From assembly GCA_023957575.1 (NCBI GenBank), contig JAMLGU010000001.1, positions 124,001 through 188,000 of the forward strand: DNA of 64,000 nucleotides, in the 5' to 3' direction. This document shows, in pieces, positions 46,234 to 55,551 of the stretch. The notes under the pieces were generated by a model that saw only the letters and a list, made by a program, of their open reading frames with translations, was not told the DNA's origin and searched no databases. A program made the position numbers and the translations under genes. Numbering within the stretch: the first letter of the stretch is position 1; the number at the start of each line of letters is the position of its first letter. The DNA comes from Chitinophagaceae bacterium. GTDB taxonomy: Bacteria > Bacteroidota > Bacteroidia > Chitinophagales > Chitinophagaceae.

Positions 46234-47862
46234 TTATTCCTTTTCGTTATTAATAATCCAGTTCAGGGCTTCATCTTTTCCTGAAACAATATCACTTGCT
46301 GTTCTTATGAAAATATGATTGGGATAAACTCCTCGCCCTTTTTCTTCCCTTTGATTTACCGGCTTGATGTGTTTCAAACCTAACCGTACCTTAATTTTAG
46401 AATTAGGCAATGTAACCAACGGCATAATTCCGGCTACTGTACCATTATAATCTCCCCCAGTTTCTTCACCCAAAATAGTTACCTTACTCAATGTGCTCAT
46501 CCTGCTCGCCAGAAGACAGGCTGCCGAAAAGCTGGCTCCGTTTACCAACAGATATATTTTTCCTTTGAAAGCGTTTTTATGAGGAGTTTTTGTTTTATTG
46601 CTCATCATCAGGTCGTTATAAAAAAAGCCATCCCTTCCACGATAGGTGGTAAGCAGCGTGGAAGCAGCATAAAACGGATAGACGAAAGCCACTACCGGCC
46701 ATAAAAATTTTAGTTGCTGGGCAAATAAACCCGGGCGCAGCAATGAAGTTCCGGAAGCCACTTTGGTAGGGGCGTACATCTTAAAACTACTGTCAGAAAG
46801 GTATCGAAAAAGCGCTACTATCTCCAATGCCTTCCCGCCGGGATTGTTTCTTAAATCTAAAACCAAAACCTTGCTTCCTGCCTTTTGTATTGAGTTGAAA
46901 ATTTGCTTGTATGCTTTTTTGTAATTACCATCCATAAACCGAACGATATGCAAGAAGGCAATGCTACTATCCTTTCCAAAAAATTTCAGGCTACGGGTAA
47001 ACTCTTTCTTGGTCTTGTTCCATCCGAATATTCTTTTATTCTTTTCCACTTCTTTAAACCGTCGTTTTTTTTGAGCAGTCGATTCTTTAGACTCCTTTTC
47101 AATCGCTTTTGTATGTGAAATACTGTCCGTCTTTTGCTTAGGTGACGGTTCTTTCTTAATCTTTTGCTTCGTCTGTGGCGCCTTTTTCGGCTGTCTCATT
47201 ACTAAACGCTCCAAAGTATCGATGCCGTTGGTTATCTCCATTCGCAGGCTATCCTGAACACCTAATTCAAGTGTATAAAACAGCAGCAGTTTTCTGGTGA
47301 AGAAAGGAGGTATCCCAGTTTCATTATAACCATCAGAAGTTAGTGTAGATTTATATTTACTGTAAACATCCCTGGTTTTCAATCCGTTTACTGCAATTAT
47401 TTCATCCCCTTTTTTGATATGAGTGTCTTTCGAAAAATTATTGATAATCAATAACTTATCATTTTGCCACAAATACTCGAAAAGCGCTAATGGTGGCGCT
47501 CCCATTTTTTTCAAATATTTTCGTCTTTCTTTATCAGGTTTAGGAATTGCAGGAGCAACCGATAAATGCCCCTGATGAATGGAAGCTAATATTTCTGCAA
47601 TTAGGGGATAAAATTCCCTGCCGGTCATCGGAGAATGAATAGCTCTTCTGATACTGTCAAATTTATTATCAATTACCGCCTTGGATGTATAATAATCGTA
47701 ATCGACCTGACGTTTTTGAATCTGTCGTTGCACATAATTGACATCACGAATCAATTTATTAGAGCTAATTGGTTCGGTAATTTGTTTATTGAACTGCTTA
47801 GTGGACGCACAGCTCATTACAAAAAACAATAGTACAGGTAATAAATACTTCAAATCTCTCAT
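46234..47862 (-). CDS. S41 family peptidase (C-terminal processing protease-like lipoprotein)
   Basis: A 542-residue protein with a lipoprotein signal (VLLFFVMSC, cysteine at residue 18), so it is probably anchored in a membrane facing the periplasm or surface. A PDZ-like part (KGDEIIAVNGLKTRDVYS) is followed by the S41 catalytic core: VLDLRNNPGGKALEI near 335, and the nucleophilic serine in LVNGASFSAACLLAS near 441. A Lys/Ser-rich insert near residues 225-275 separates two halves. These serine proteases trim C termini of exported proteins. Substrate unknown. Confidence 0.9.
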   Translation of the reverse strand: MRDLKYLLPVLLFFVMSCASTKQFNKQITEPISSNKLIRDVNYVQRQIQKRQVDYDYYTSKAVIDNKFDSIRRAIHSPMTGREFYPLIAEILASIHQGHLSVAPAIPKPDKERRKYLKKMGAPPLALFEYLWQNDKLLIINNFSKDTHIKKGDEIIAVNGLKTRDVYSKYKSTLTSDGYNETGIPPFFTRKLLLFYTLELGVQDSLRMEITNGIDTLERLVMRQPKKAPQTKQKIKKEPSPKQKTDSISHTKAIEKESKESTAQKKRRFKEVEKNKRIFGWNKTKKEFTRSLKFFGKDSSIAFLHIVRFMDGNYKKAYKQIFNSIQKAGSKVLVLDLRNNPGGKALEIVALFRYLSDSSFKMYAPTKVASGTSLLRPGLFAQQLKFLWPVVAFVYPFYAASTLLTTYRGRDGFFYNDLMMSNKTKTPHKNAFKGKIYLLVNGASFSAACLLASRMSTLSKVTILGEETGGDYNGTVAGIMPLVTLPNSKIKVRLGLKHIKPVNQREEKGRGVYPNHIFIRTASDIVSGKDEALNWIINNEKE

Positions 47863-48031
47863 ACAAATAATTCACTTCACAGTTTATTGATTCTCATTCA
47901 GCGAATATATTCAATTCACATAAAAAGCGTTAATATCCTTTTTTTAATGATTTTATTGGTTTTTTAGGTTCTCCACACCCCACTCTTACAAATCAAAAAT
48001 AATATTATAAGGCAAAATAATCCCGTTAAGC

Positions 48032-48040
48032 TAAATTTGC
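48032..48040 (+). promoter_or_regulatory. -7 box at the valS start
   Basis: TAAATTTGC ends 6 bases before the ATG and fits TAnnTTTG. Confidence 0.45.
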
Positions 48041-48046
48041 AGCCTT

Positions 48047-51000
48047 ATGGAATTGAGTAAAAACTTTGAACCGGCCGCAATTGAGGCCAAATGGACAGAA
48101 CACTGGAAACAAAAAAAATTCTTTAAAAGTGTGCCCGACGACAGGCCGCCTTATACTATCGTTATTCCTCCGCCTAATGTTACAGGCGTATTGCACATGG
48201 GCCATACCTTGAATGAGACGGTACAGGACATTCTCATTCGTCGTGCCAGAATGAGCGGCTTCAATGCCTGCTGGGTTCCGGGGAGCGATCATGCATCCAT
48301 TGCTACCGAAGCCAAAGTAGTTCAAATGCTGAAAGAAGAAAAAGGCATAGACAAAAACACACTTACCCGTGAAGAATTTTTAAAATATGCTTTTGAGTGG
48401 AAAGAAAAATACGGTGGCATCATTTATAATCAGATTGATCGCTTGGGTTGCAGTGTGGATTGGGACAGGGTAACCTTCACAATGGACGATCATTACTACA
48501 AGGCTGTTATCAAAGTATTTATTGATTTATACAACAAAGGACTCATTTATCGTGGCGCCCGAATGATTAACTGGGACCCGGTAGCCAAAACAGCTTTGAG
48601 CGACGAAGAAGTGGAATATCGCGAAGTGCAAAGCAAGTTGTACTATGTGCAGTACAAGCTGGATAGCGATTCAATTTCTTCAGATCAGGTTTCCGAATCG
48701 GCCATAACATATTGGACAAGCGGAGAGTTGTTGGCAAAGGCAAAAGAAATTATCAGAAACCTTTTGAAGAAGATTAAAACCGATCAATCGAATACTATTG
48801 AGAAAACTATTATTGGTAGCGTTACCGATGAAGGGGCTGCATTTTTATCGAAATTAACAGGAGTTGAAATAACCGACCAATATTTACATACAATAGACCG
48901 GAGTTCGTTTAATCATATTATAAATAATCATGGCGATGTAAAATTTGAAGAAAAAAGAGGGCAGATAGCCATTACTGAAAATGATTTTGAATTGATTATT
49001 GATGTTTTGAATCAGCCCGACGAAATTATTGCATCAGGACTTAACAAACAGCAAAAAGAAACAATAACTTATAGCAAAAAGTTAGAGGATGGCATCATCA
49101 TTTATTTAGAAGAAATAAGAACAGGCAGAAAGGAGCTCATGCTGCAAACAATGAGAAAAATGAAAGGGAAGACTGGATTAGAATCTTCCCCTACAAGCAG
49201 GCGAGCTATGCCTTCTGCCGAAACAGAATCCTTCTCTCACACGTCCGAAACGACTCCTGCTGGTACAAAGTTACCAAAAATTATTGATTTTGCCATTCTG
49301 GCAGAAACGGGTGCAGAAAAAATCAATTCAGAATACATTACTATCGCCACTACCCGTCCTGAAACTATACTGGGAGATACTGCTATATGTGTAAACCCAA
49401 CCGATCCGCGTTACCGGCACTTAAAAGGCGCTTATGCCTTTGTGCCATTAATCAACAGGCGTGTGCCCATTATTTTTGACGAATACGTGGACAAAGAATT
49501 TGGAACGGGCGCTCTAAAAATCACTCCTGCCCATGATATCAATGATTATAATTTAGGCTTAAAATATAATCTGGAAGTTGTTGACACCCTGAACGAGGAC
49601 GGCACTCTCAGCGAAGCAGCACAACTTTATATTGGAGAAGACAGATTTGATGTTCGCAAAAAAATTGTGGTGGATTTAGAAAAATCGGGCAATCTGGTGA
49701 AGATTGAAGACATTGTAAACAAAAACGGTTTTTCGCAGAGAAGTCATGCGGTGGTAGAACCCCGAATCTCAACCCAATGGTTCTTAAAGATGGAAAAACT
49801 TGCCAAACCGGCTTTGGATGCCGTGTTAAATGGCGATATCAAAATTCACCCCGGCGACCGTTTTATGGCTACTTACAGGCACTGGTTAGAAAATGTGAAA
49901 GACTGGTGCATCAGCCGACAACTGTGGTGGGGACAGCAAATTCCGGCCTGGTATGCACCCGATGGCAATCTGGCTGTGGCGGCTACCAGACAAGAAGCTT
50001 TCGAAATTCTTTCTGCCAAGTATAAGTCATTGAATATTAACGAGATAAGGCAGGATGAAGACGTGTTGGACACCTGGTTTTCCTCATGGTTGTGGCCCAC
50101 TCAGGTATTCAAAGGCATTACTGATCCGGACAACAAGGATGTACGGTATTACCATCCCACTTCAGTATTGGTAACCGGTCAGGATATCATTTTCTTTTGG
50201 GTTGCCAGAATGGTAATGGCCAGTCTTGAATATGAAAAGGAAATTCCTTTTGAACATGTATATTTTACCGGAATGGTACGCGACCATCTGGGAAGAAAAA
50301 TGTCCAAATCTTTGGGCAACTCACCTGATTTGCTCGAATTGATTGATAATTACGGCGCCGATGCCGTAAGGTTTGGCATCATGATTTCTTCACCTGCGGG
50401 AAATGATTTGCTTTTTGATGAAAACTCATTAGAACAAGGACGCAATTTCAACAACAAAATGTGGAATGCGCTGAAATTGATTAAGATGTGGGAAGGAAGA
50501 CAAGGCGATGATATAACAGGTAAAAATGAACACTTTGCAACCCAATGGTTTGAAAACCGCCTGAATCAGGCAAAAAAAGAGGTGGAGCTAATGCACAACC
50601 AATTCCGGTTGAGCGAAGGGTTGAAAACGATTTATTCGCTGATCTGGGATGACTTCTGTAGTTGGTATCTCGAATGGGTGAAACCCGGATTTGAACAACC
50701 TATTGAAAAATCGGTATATGAAAAAACGGTTTACTTCTATGGAGAACTGTTGCAGCTCCTGCACCCCTACATGCCGTTCATCACTGAAGAGATCAATCAG
50801 TTATTGCAAGAACAGAAAACTGATTTATGTACAAAACAGTTTTCAAATATTGAAGGGTTTAATGAAAACATTCTGGCGCAGGGCGAAACACTGAAGCAGG
50901 CCGTTACTGCCATCCGCGATGCGCGGGTAAAAAATAATATCAAGCCTAAAGAGCCGGTGAACTTATTTGTTCAAACCGTTAATGAAGTTGATTATCAGCC

Positions 51001-51325
51001 GATTATACCTATTTTGCAAAAACAGGTGAATATTGATTCCACTTTATTCACACAGGAAAGTGTTGACAAATGTGTAAGTATATTGCTTGGTAAGGATAAA
51101 TTATTTGTAAAGCCTCAAACCGAGCTTGATACAACCGGTCAAAAAGAGCAGTTGGAAAAAGACCTGAAACATTTTGAAAATTTCCTTGCCTCTGTGATGA
51201 AAAAACTGAGTAATGAAAAGTTTGTAGCCAATGCCAAGCCGGAAGTGGTGGCGATAGAAAACAAAAAGAAGGCAGATGCAGAAGAAAAGATTAAATTGCT
51301 GAAAGAATCATTGGATAAATTATAA
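48047..51325 (+). CDS. valS: Valine-tRNA ligase with a large inserted domain
   Basis: A 1092-residue class I synthetase that joins valine to its tRNA. The HIGH-type motif is VLHMGH (near 50), the KMSKS loop is intact (near 752), and WVPGSDHAS, ATTRPETILGDTAICVNP and the C-terminal coiled coil are typical. Relatives are usually near 870-900 residues. The excess of ~220 lies between QSKLYYVQYKL (ends near 205) and EYITIATTRPET (starts near 428), exactly where the strand leading into the editing domain should be continuous. Both flanks keep the frame and all synthetase motifs, so the enzyme is probably active. See the separate entry for the insert. Confidence 0.95.
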   Translation: MELSKNFEPAAIEAKWTEHWKQKKFFKSVPDDRPPYTIVIPPPNVTGVLHMGHTLNETVQDILIRRARMSGFNACWVPGSDHASIATEAKVVQMLKEEKGIDKNTLTREEFLKYAFEWKEKYGGIIYNQIDRLGCSVDWDRVTFTMDDHYYKAVIKVFIDLYNKGLIYRGARMINWDPVAKTALSDEEVEYREVQSKLYYVQYKLDSDSISSDQVSESAITYWTSGELLAKAKEIIRNLLKKIKTDQSNTIEKTIIGSVTDEGAAFLSKLTGVEITDQYLHTIDRSSFNHIINNHGDVKFEEKRGQIAITENDFELIIDVLNQPDEIIASGLNKQQKETITYSKKLEDGIIIYLEEIRTGRKELMLQTMRKMKGKTGLESSPTSRRAMPSAETESFSHTSETTPAGTKLPKIIDFAILAETGAEKINSEYITIATTRPETILGDTAICVNPTDPRYRHLKGAYAFVPLINRRVPIIFDEYVDKEFGTGALKITPAHDINDYNLGLKYNLEVVDTLNEDGTLSEAAQLYIGEDRFDVRKKIVVDLEKSGNLVKIEDIVNKNGFSQRSHAVVEPRISTQWFLKMEKLAKPALDAVLNGDIKIHPGDRFMATYRHWLENVKDWCISRQLWWGQQIPAWYAPDGNLAVAATRQEAFEILSAKYKSLNINEIRQDEDVLDTWFSSWLWPTQVFKGITDPDNKDVRYYHPTSVLVTGQDIIFFWVARMVMASLEYEKEIPFEHVYFTGMVRDHLGRKMSKSLGNSPDLLELIDNYGADAVRFGIMISSPAGNDLLFDENSLEQGRNFNNKMWNALKLIKMWEGRQGDDITGKNEHFATQWFENRLNQAKKEVELMHNQFRLSEGLKTIYSLIWDDFCSWYLEWVKPGFEQPIEKSVYEKTVYFYGELLQLLHPYMPFITEEINQLLQEQKTDLCTKQFSNIEGFNENILAQGETLKQAVTAIRDARVKNNIKPKEPVNLFVQTVNEVDYQPIIPILQKQVNIDSTLFTQESVDKCVSILLGKDKLFVKPQTELDTTGQKEQLEKDLKHFENFLASVMKKLSNEKFVANAKPEVVAIENKKKADAEEKIKLLKESLDKL
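48661..49328 (+). other. In-frame insertion in valS resembling a BECR-type nuclease domain
   Basis: About 220 residues with no counterpart in ordinary valyl-tRNA synthetases. After a Lys-rich helix comes a segment (TDQYLHTIDRSSFNHIINNH, then EEKRGQIAITENDFELI, PDEII, and a C-terminal LMLQTMRKMKG) whose pattern of His, RGQ, ITxxDF, PDxI and a terminal threonine matches what I know of the phage polyvalent-protein BECR nucleases (PBECR families; Barnase/EndoU/Colicin E5/RelE fold). A Ser/Thr/Pro-rich stretch then leads back into the synthetase. It is not an intein: no splice-junction Cys/Ser...His-Asn pattern is seen. Domain identity is inferred, the insertion itself is clear. Confidence 0.65.
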
Positions 51326-51346
51326 GGCAGCAATTTTTTAAAATAT

Positions 51347-51391
51347 AAGCCGGCCCCTACTTTTAAAACAGAGGATGTCCGGCTTTTTCAT
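51347..51391 (+). terminator. Terminator after valS
   Basis: AAGCCGG (51347-51353) pairs with CCGGCTT (51379-51385), followed by a T-run, 22 bases after the valS stop. Confidence 0.65.
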
Positions 51392-51499
51392 GTGTGAAAA
51401 TGTGGGGTCAATAAAGACTTTACTCCATTTGCAACCAAAATCTTATTTATCTATGACAATTATCATATCAAAATTTTTTCTACAGCCTTAAAAGAAAGC

Positions 51500-51508
51500 T
51501 ACCTTTGC
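51500..51508 (+). promoter_or_regulatory. -7 box upstream of the AspT-like transporter
   Basis: TACCTTTGC at 51500-51508 predicts a leader of ~85 bases. This is longer than for the other genes here, and it contains a 20-codon upstream open frame (51535-51597). Confidence 0.45.
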
Positions 51509-51534
51509 AAAGCATCTTGCAAACAACAGAACCG

Positions 51535-51597
51535 ATGAGAATCTACAGCGAATCGGCAATGATAAACAAAAAAGGTCTTAAATATATAACTTATTGA
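51535..51597 (+). CDS. Possible 20-residue upstream open reading frame
   Basis: ATG at 51535 opens a frame of 20 codons (MRIYSESAMINKKGLKYITY) whose stop ends 2 bases before the transporter ATG. It has no recognisable function. Its place in a predicted leader and the close stop-start spacing would suit a leader peptide or translational coupling, but chance is quite possible. Confidence 0.25.
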   Translation: MRIYSESAMINKKGLKYITY

Positions 51598-51599
51598 TT

Positions 51600-53273
51600 A
51601 TGAATTGGTTTGTACAACTATTTACGGAACACAGTGTAGCCCAGACTGTTTTGGTATATGGGTTACTAATTTCCATTGGTATCATATTGGGTAAGGTAAA
51701 AATATTCGGCACATCGCTGGGTGTTACCTGGATATTATTCATCGGGTTAATTGCATCTTATTTTAAAATAGATGTGAATATTGAATCTGTTCATTTTTTA
51801 AGAGATTTCGGACTTATTCTTTTTGTATATTCAATCGGTTTGCAGGTGGGGCCCGGATTTTTCTCATCATTAAAGAGTACAGCGCTCATTACCAATCTTT
51901 TAGCTGCATCAATAGTAATTCTGGGTATTTTGATTACGGTTGGTTTTATTTATACCACAGGCACACCATTTAATGAAATGGTAGGTGTAATGAGTGGCGC
52001 TGTTACCAATACGCCCGGGCTTGGTGCTGCACAGGCTGCAATCAATGACCTGAAGATTCCTGGTATTGATGGTTCAAAAATGACACTGGCTTATGCACTG
52101 GCTTATCCTTTTGGTGTATTTGGTATCATTTTGACCTTTATAATTCTAAAGAAAATATTTCGGGTAAGCATTCCTCGCGAGCAGGAATTGCACAGAAGGC
52201 TCAATGCCCTAAGCGCCAAAAAGGTAGTTTCTTTTCATTTGGTACTCGAAAATGAAGGCCTTGACAAACAACCGCTTAGAACTATTTTTGAACTTTTGAA
52301 TGACAGAATCATTGTTTCCCGTATAAAGAAAGCGGATGGTGAATTTGTAACGCCTAATCCTGAAACAATTTTGGGTTTGGGAGATGTATTATTGATTGTA
52401 ACGCCCCGTCATTTACGCAAAAAACTGAAGGTTGTAATAGGGTCTGAAAGTGAAATTGATTTGAGGACACAACCCAACAGTGTGTTGATGGATAGAACCG
52501 TTGTGGTTACCCAAACAGAAGTTACACACAAGCGACTGGGTGATATTGCCGGAATGTTGCAGGATGGATTCACGCTTACAAGACTTAGTCGTGCCGGTAT
52601 TGAAATTCTGCCACACGGAGATTTGTACTTGCAACTTGGCGACCGCGTAAAAATAGTGGGTACCAAAGAAGGAGTTGACAAAGCAACAGCGATACTTGGA
52701 AATTCTGTAAAAAAATTAGACATTCCCGAAATTGCTCCTATCTTTTTAGGAATCGTTTTGGGGGTTATTTTGGGCAGTATTCCTTTCAACTTCCCCAATA
52801 TTCCGATTCCGGTGAAGATAGGCCTGGCGGGTGGCCCGTTGATTGTGGCGCTTTTGTTAAGCCGTTTTGGCGGTAAATTTTACCTGAATAACTATATCAC
52901 CTACAGCGCTAATCTGATGCTTCGTGAGCTGGGTATTTGTTTATTCCTTGCCAGCGTGGGCTTGGCAAGTGGTAAAAATCTGGGTCAGGCATTTTCAAGC
53001 GGCGAAGGCTGGTATTGGATGGCTATGGGAGCTGCCATCACCATGATTCCTTTGCTGATAGTGGGTTTCATCGCTCATAAAGTGTATAAAAAAACTTATT
53101 TCGAAACCTGTGGTTTATTGGCAGGCGCTTCTACCGACCCACCGGCGCTGGCCTTTGCTATTAAAACAGCTGGAAACGATATTCCTTCCAATACTTATGC
53201 CACGGTTTATCCACTAACAATGATATTAAGAATAGTGGGTGCCCAAATGCTTATTTTGCTGTTTGGCAGTTAA
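51600..53273 (+). CDS. AspT/YidE-type putative transporter with TrkA_C domains
   Basis: A 557-residue membrane protein with two sets of about five helices around a central cytosolic part. The N-terminal half contains GLQVGPGFFSSLK and MSGAVTNTPGLGAAQAA; the C-terminal half repeats the pattern (GLASGKNLGQAF, and LLAGASTDPPALAFA). The centre holds two TrkA_C-type regulatory domains (VTPRHLRKKL; LQLGDRVKIVGTKEGV). This is the aspartate:alanine exchanger family, which includes YidE/YbjL. The real substrate is unknown. ATG 51600 is preferred to TTG 51594. Confidence 0.9.
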   Translation: MNWFVQLFTEHSVAQTVLVYGLLISIGIILGKVKIFGTSLGVTWILFIGLIASYFKIDVNIESVHFLRDFGLILFVYSIGLQVGPGFFSSLKSTALITNLLAASIVILGILITVGFIYTTGTPFNEMVGVMSGAVTNTPGLGAAQAAINDLKIPGIDGSKMTLAYALAYPFGVFGIILTFIILKKIFRVSIPREQELHRRLNALSAKKVVSFHLVLENEGLDKQPLRTIFELLNDRIIVSRIKKADGEFVTPNPETILGLGDVLLIVTPRHLRKKLKVVIGSESEIDLRTQPNSVLMDRTVVVTQTEVTHKRLGDIAGMLQDGFTLTRLSRAGIEILPHGDLYLQLGDRVKIVGTKEGVDKATAILGNSVKKLDIPEIAPIFLGIVLGVILGSIPFNFPNIPIPVKIGLAGGPLIVALLLSRFGGKFYLNNYITYSANLMLRELGICLFLASVGLASGKNLGQAFSSGEGWYWMAMGAAITMIPLLIVGFIAHKVYKKTYFETCGLLAGASTDPPALAFAIKTAGNDIPSNTYATVYPLTMILRIVGAQMLILLFGS

Positions 53274-53298
53274 ACTTCTTTTGGAATGATTTTTTAGA

Positions 53299-53320
53299 AA
53301 AGGCGTTTTGCGCCTTTTTT
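53299..53320 (+). terminator. Terminator after the AspT-like gene
   Basis: AAGGCG and CGCCTT form a short strong stem with a five-base loop, followed by a T-run. Confidence 0.7.
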
Positions 53321-53392
53321 ATTTGTTTTCAATATTGCAAATAACAATTTTGCACCTATCTTTATCAAATAAATCAAATAATATCAAAATTA

Positions 53393-54283
53393 ATGAAACA
53401 CGCATTTATATTTCCCGGACAAGGTGCACAGTTTGCAGGTATGGGAAAAGAACATTATGAGAATAGTGCATTTGCCAAAAAACTTTTTGAACAGGCAAAT
53501 GAAATTATAGGGTTCAGGCTTTCGGATATCATGTTCAACGGAACTGATGAAGAGTTGAAACAAACCAAAGTTACCCAGCCCGCCATTTTTCTACATTCGT
53601 TGGTTGCATACAAAACCATTGAAAATGCAAAACCCGATATGGTTGCCGGCCATTCGCTGGGAGAATTTACCGCTTTGGCGGCTAACAATACACTGAGTTT
53701 TGAAGATGCTCTGAAATTAGTGGCCATTCGTGCCGGAGCAATGCAAAAGGCCTGCGAAGCAGCTCCTTCCACAATGGCAGCAGTTCTTAACCTGGCCGAC
53801 GAAAAAGTGGAAGAAATATGTGCCTCCATCCAAAACGAAACCAGAGAAATAGTGGTACCGGCTAATTATAACTGCCCCGGACAATTAGTAATCAGCGGCA
53901 GCATAAAAGGAATTGAAATTGCATGCGAAAGGATGAAAGCTGCCGGCGCTAAAAGAGCTTTGGTGCTTCCGGTAGGTGGTGCTTTTCACTCTCCGTTGAT
54001 GGAGCCGGCGCGGCAGGAACTTAAAGCGGCTATTGAAGCCACAAAGTTTAATACTCCGGCATGCCCGGTTTATCAAAATGTGGCAGCTAAGGCAGTTTTT
54101 GACCAGGATGAAATAAAACAAAACCTTATTGACCAGCTCACCGGTGCTGTAAGATGGACCCAGAGCGTACAGGCAATGATTGCAGACGGCGCTTCCAAAT
54201 TTACCGAGTGCGGCCCCGGCAAAGTATTACAAGGTCTTATTCTCAAGATCAATAAAGAGGTTGAAACTGAAGGAGTTAGCTAA
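53393..54283 (+). CDS. fabD: Malonyl-CoA:ACP transacylase
   Basis: A 296-residue enzyme that loads malonyl groups onto acyl carrier protein for fatty-acid synthesis. FPGQGAQFAGMGK at the N terminus, the nucleophilic serine in AGHSLGEFTALAA (near residue 88) and the catalytic histidine in GGAFHSPLM (near 200) are all intact. Length is standard. No other fatty-acid genes adjoin it. It has its own terminator directly downstream. Confidence 0.96.
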   Translation: MKHAFIFPGQGAQFAGMGKEHYENSAFAKKLFEQANEIIGFRLSDIMFNGTDEELKQTKVTQPAIFLHSLVAYKTIENAKPDMVAGHSLGEFTALAANNTLSFEDALKLVAIRAGAMQKACEAAPSTMAAVLNLADEKVEEICASIQNETREIVVPANYNCPGQLVISGSIKGIEIACERMKAAGAKRALVLPVGGAFHSPLMEPARQELKAAIEATKFNTPACPVYQNVAAKAVFDQDEIKQNLIDQLTGAVRWTQSVQAMIADGASKFTECGPGKVLQGLILKINKEVETEGVS

Positions 54284-54306
54284 ACAAATACAAATAAAAT
54301 TTTTTA

Positions 54307-54335
54307 AAACCATCTCATTCGGGGTGGTTTTTTTG
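54307..54335 (+). terminator. Terminator after fabD
   Basis: AACCATCTC and GGGGTGGTT form an imperfect stem with G-T pairs, followed by seven T residues, ~25 bases after the stop. Confidence 0.7.
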
Positions 54336-54388
54336 TGAAATGAGAGGGCTCATGCCGAAGCGCATAAAAATTTATTGTATTGTTCGAA

Positions 54389-54456
54389 TATTGGGGCTTT
54401 TTTCAATTCGCTTAAAGTTAGCGGTTCGGCGTATGTTTAGATTTTCTGTGTTTCTT
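54389..54456 (+). repeat. Direct repeat downstream of rsgA
   Basis: Contains TATTGGGG, TTCGCTTAAAGTT and GCGGTTCGGC in the same order and spacing as 56032-56096. It lies just past the 3' end of the minus-strand rsgA gene. Confidence 0.7.
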
Positions 54457-54483
54457 CAATTTAGTTGTGTCATAATTTGTAGT

Positions 54484-55551
54484 TCAGAACTTGTTATTCC
54501 TCGTATCCTTTTTGTAATTCTTAATCATTTTACCAAACTCTTTATCTTTTTTTCGTCTCTCTTCAATTGTTGATTCAAAATGTGCTTTCTCTCGTTCCAT
54601 TTTTAGGTAGTTTTCATACGATTTTTTGTCAATTTCTCCTTTTTCAACAGCGTCAAGAACAGCACAACCAATTTCGTTGGTGTGAGTGCAATCTTTGAAT
54701 TTGCATTTTTGAGAAAGACTGATAATTCTGTCGAAAGTTGTTTCTAATCCGATCGCTGTATCTGCAATTCCCACTTCTCTCATTCCTGGATTGTCAATAA
54801 GAATGCCACCATTTTCAAGAACAATTAATTCTCTGTGACTTGTAATGTGTCTTCCTTTGTTTGTACTTTTACTAATTGTATCTGTTTTCATTAAAGTTGC
54901 CCCTGAAAGGTTGTTCAATAATGTTGACTTTCCAACTCCCGAAGAACCAAGCATACAATATGTCTTACCTTTTTCAATAGACATTTTAAGTGCTTCGAGC
55001 CCATCCTGAGTTTCGTTACTAATTGCAAAAACTAAAATGTCATTTATTCGTTGTTTAATACTGCCAGCAATTTCAGTAATCTTTTGTTCATTTATTAAAT
55101 CAGTTTTCGTCAATACAATTATTGGTTTTACTTTAGACGAATTACAAATTGTCAAATATCTTTCAAGTCTATTAATATTGAAATCCCTGTCAACGGCTTG
55201 TACCAAAAAGGCGTAATCAATATTTGTTGCAATTATTTGAATCTCTCCGAATTTACCAACAGCCTGTCTTGAAATAACAGAATGTCTCGGTAATATGCTG
55301 TGAATTATGGCAAAATCCGAATCATGAATTGTTAATACTACCCAATCGCCAACTGCTGGAAAATCTTCACGGCTTTTTGATGAAAATCTTAAATTCCCTG
55401 TTATCTCCGCATCAAATTCTCCTTGTTCAGTTTTTACAATATATCTTTCTTTATGTTCGGCAATGACTCTTCCAATCTCAAAGTCTGAAAGGTTATTCTC
55501 AACTCTTAATTCCTGGAGTTTGTCATTATATCCAAAATTTTCTAATTTCAT
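54484..55551 (-). CDS. rsgA: Ribosome small-subunit-dependent GTPase A
   Basis: A 355-residue circularly permuted GTPase that helps mature the 30S subunit. The permuted order is visible: G4 VLTKTDL near 125 comes before G1 GSSGVGKSTLL near 200 and G3 DNPGMREVG. An N-terminal OB fold (GRVIAEHKERYIV) and a C-terminal zinc module (CKFKDCTHTNEIGC) complete it. It lies alone between two direct repeats and next to a defence-type operon. That position is unusual for a core gene and may mean it is a second, mobile copy. The sequence itself is intact. Confidence 0.93.
   Translation of the reverse strand: MKLENFGYNDKLQELRVENNLSDFEIGRVIAEHKERYIVKTEQGEFDAEITGNLRFSSKSREDFPAVGDWVVLTIHDSDFAIIHSILPRHSVISRQAVGKFGEIQIIATNIDYAFLVQAVDRDFNINRLERYLTICNSSKVKPIIVLTKTDLINEQKITEIAGSIKQRINDILVFAISNETQDGLEALKMSIEKGKTYCMLGSSGVGKSTLLNNLSGATLMKTDTISKSTNKGRHITSHRELIVLENGGILIDNPGMREVGIADTAIGLETTFDRIISLSQKCKFKDCTHTNEIGCAVLDAVEKGEIDKKSYENYLKMEREKAHFESTIEERRKKDKEFGKMIKNYKKDTRNNKF

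Noticed and set aside
48661..49328. Intein in valS
   Set aside because: No N-terminal Cys/Ser splice site or C-terminal His-Asn junction is visible, and the insert ends in a low-complexity stretch.
54340..54573. 77-residue plus-strand frame after fabD
   Set aside because: Overlaps the direct repeat and the 3' end of rsgA in antisense; no domain.
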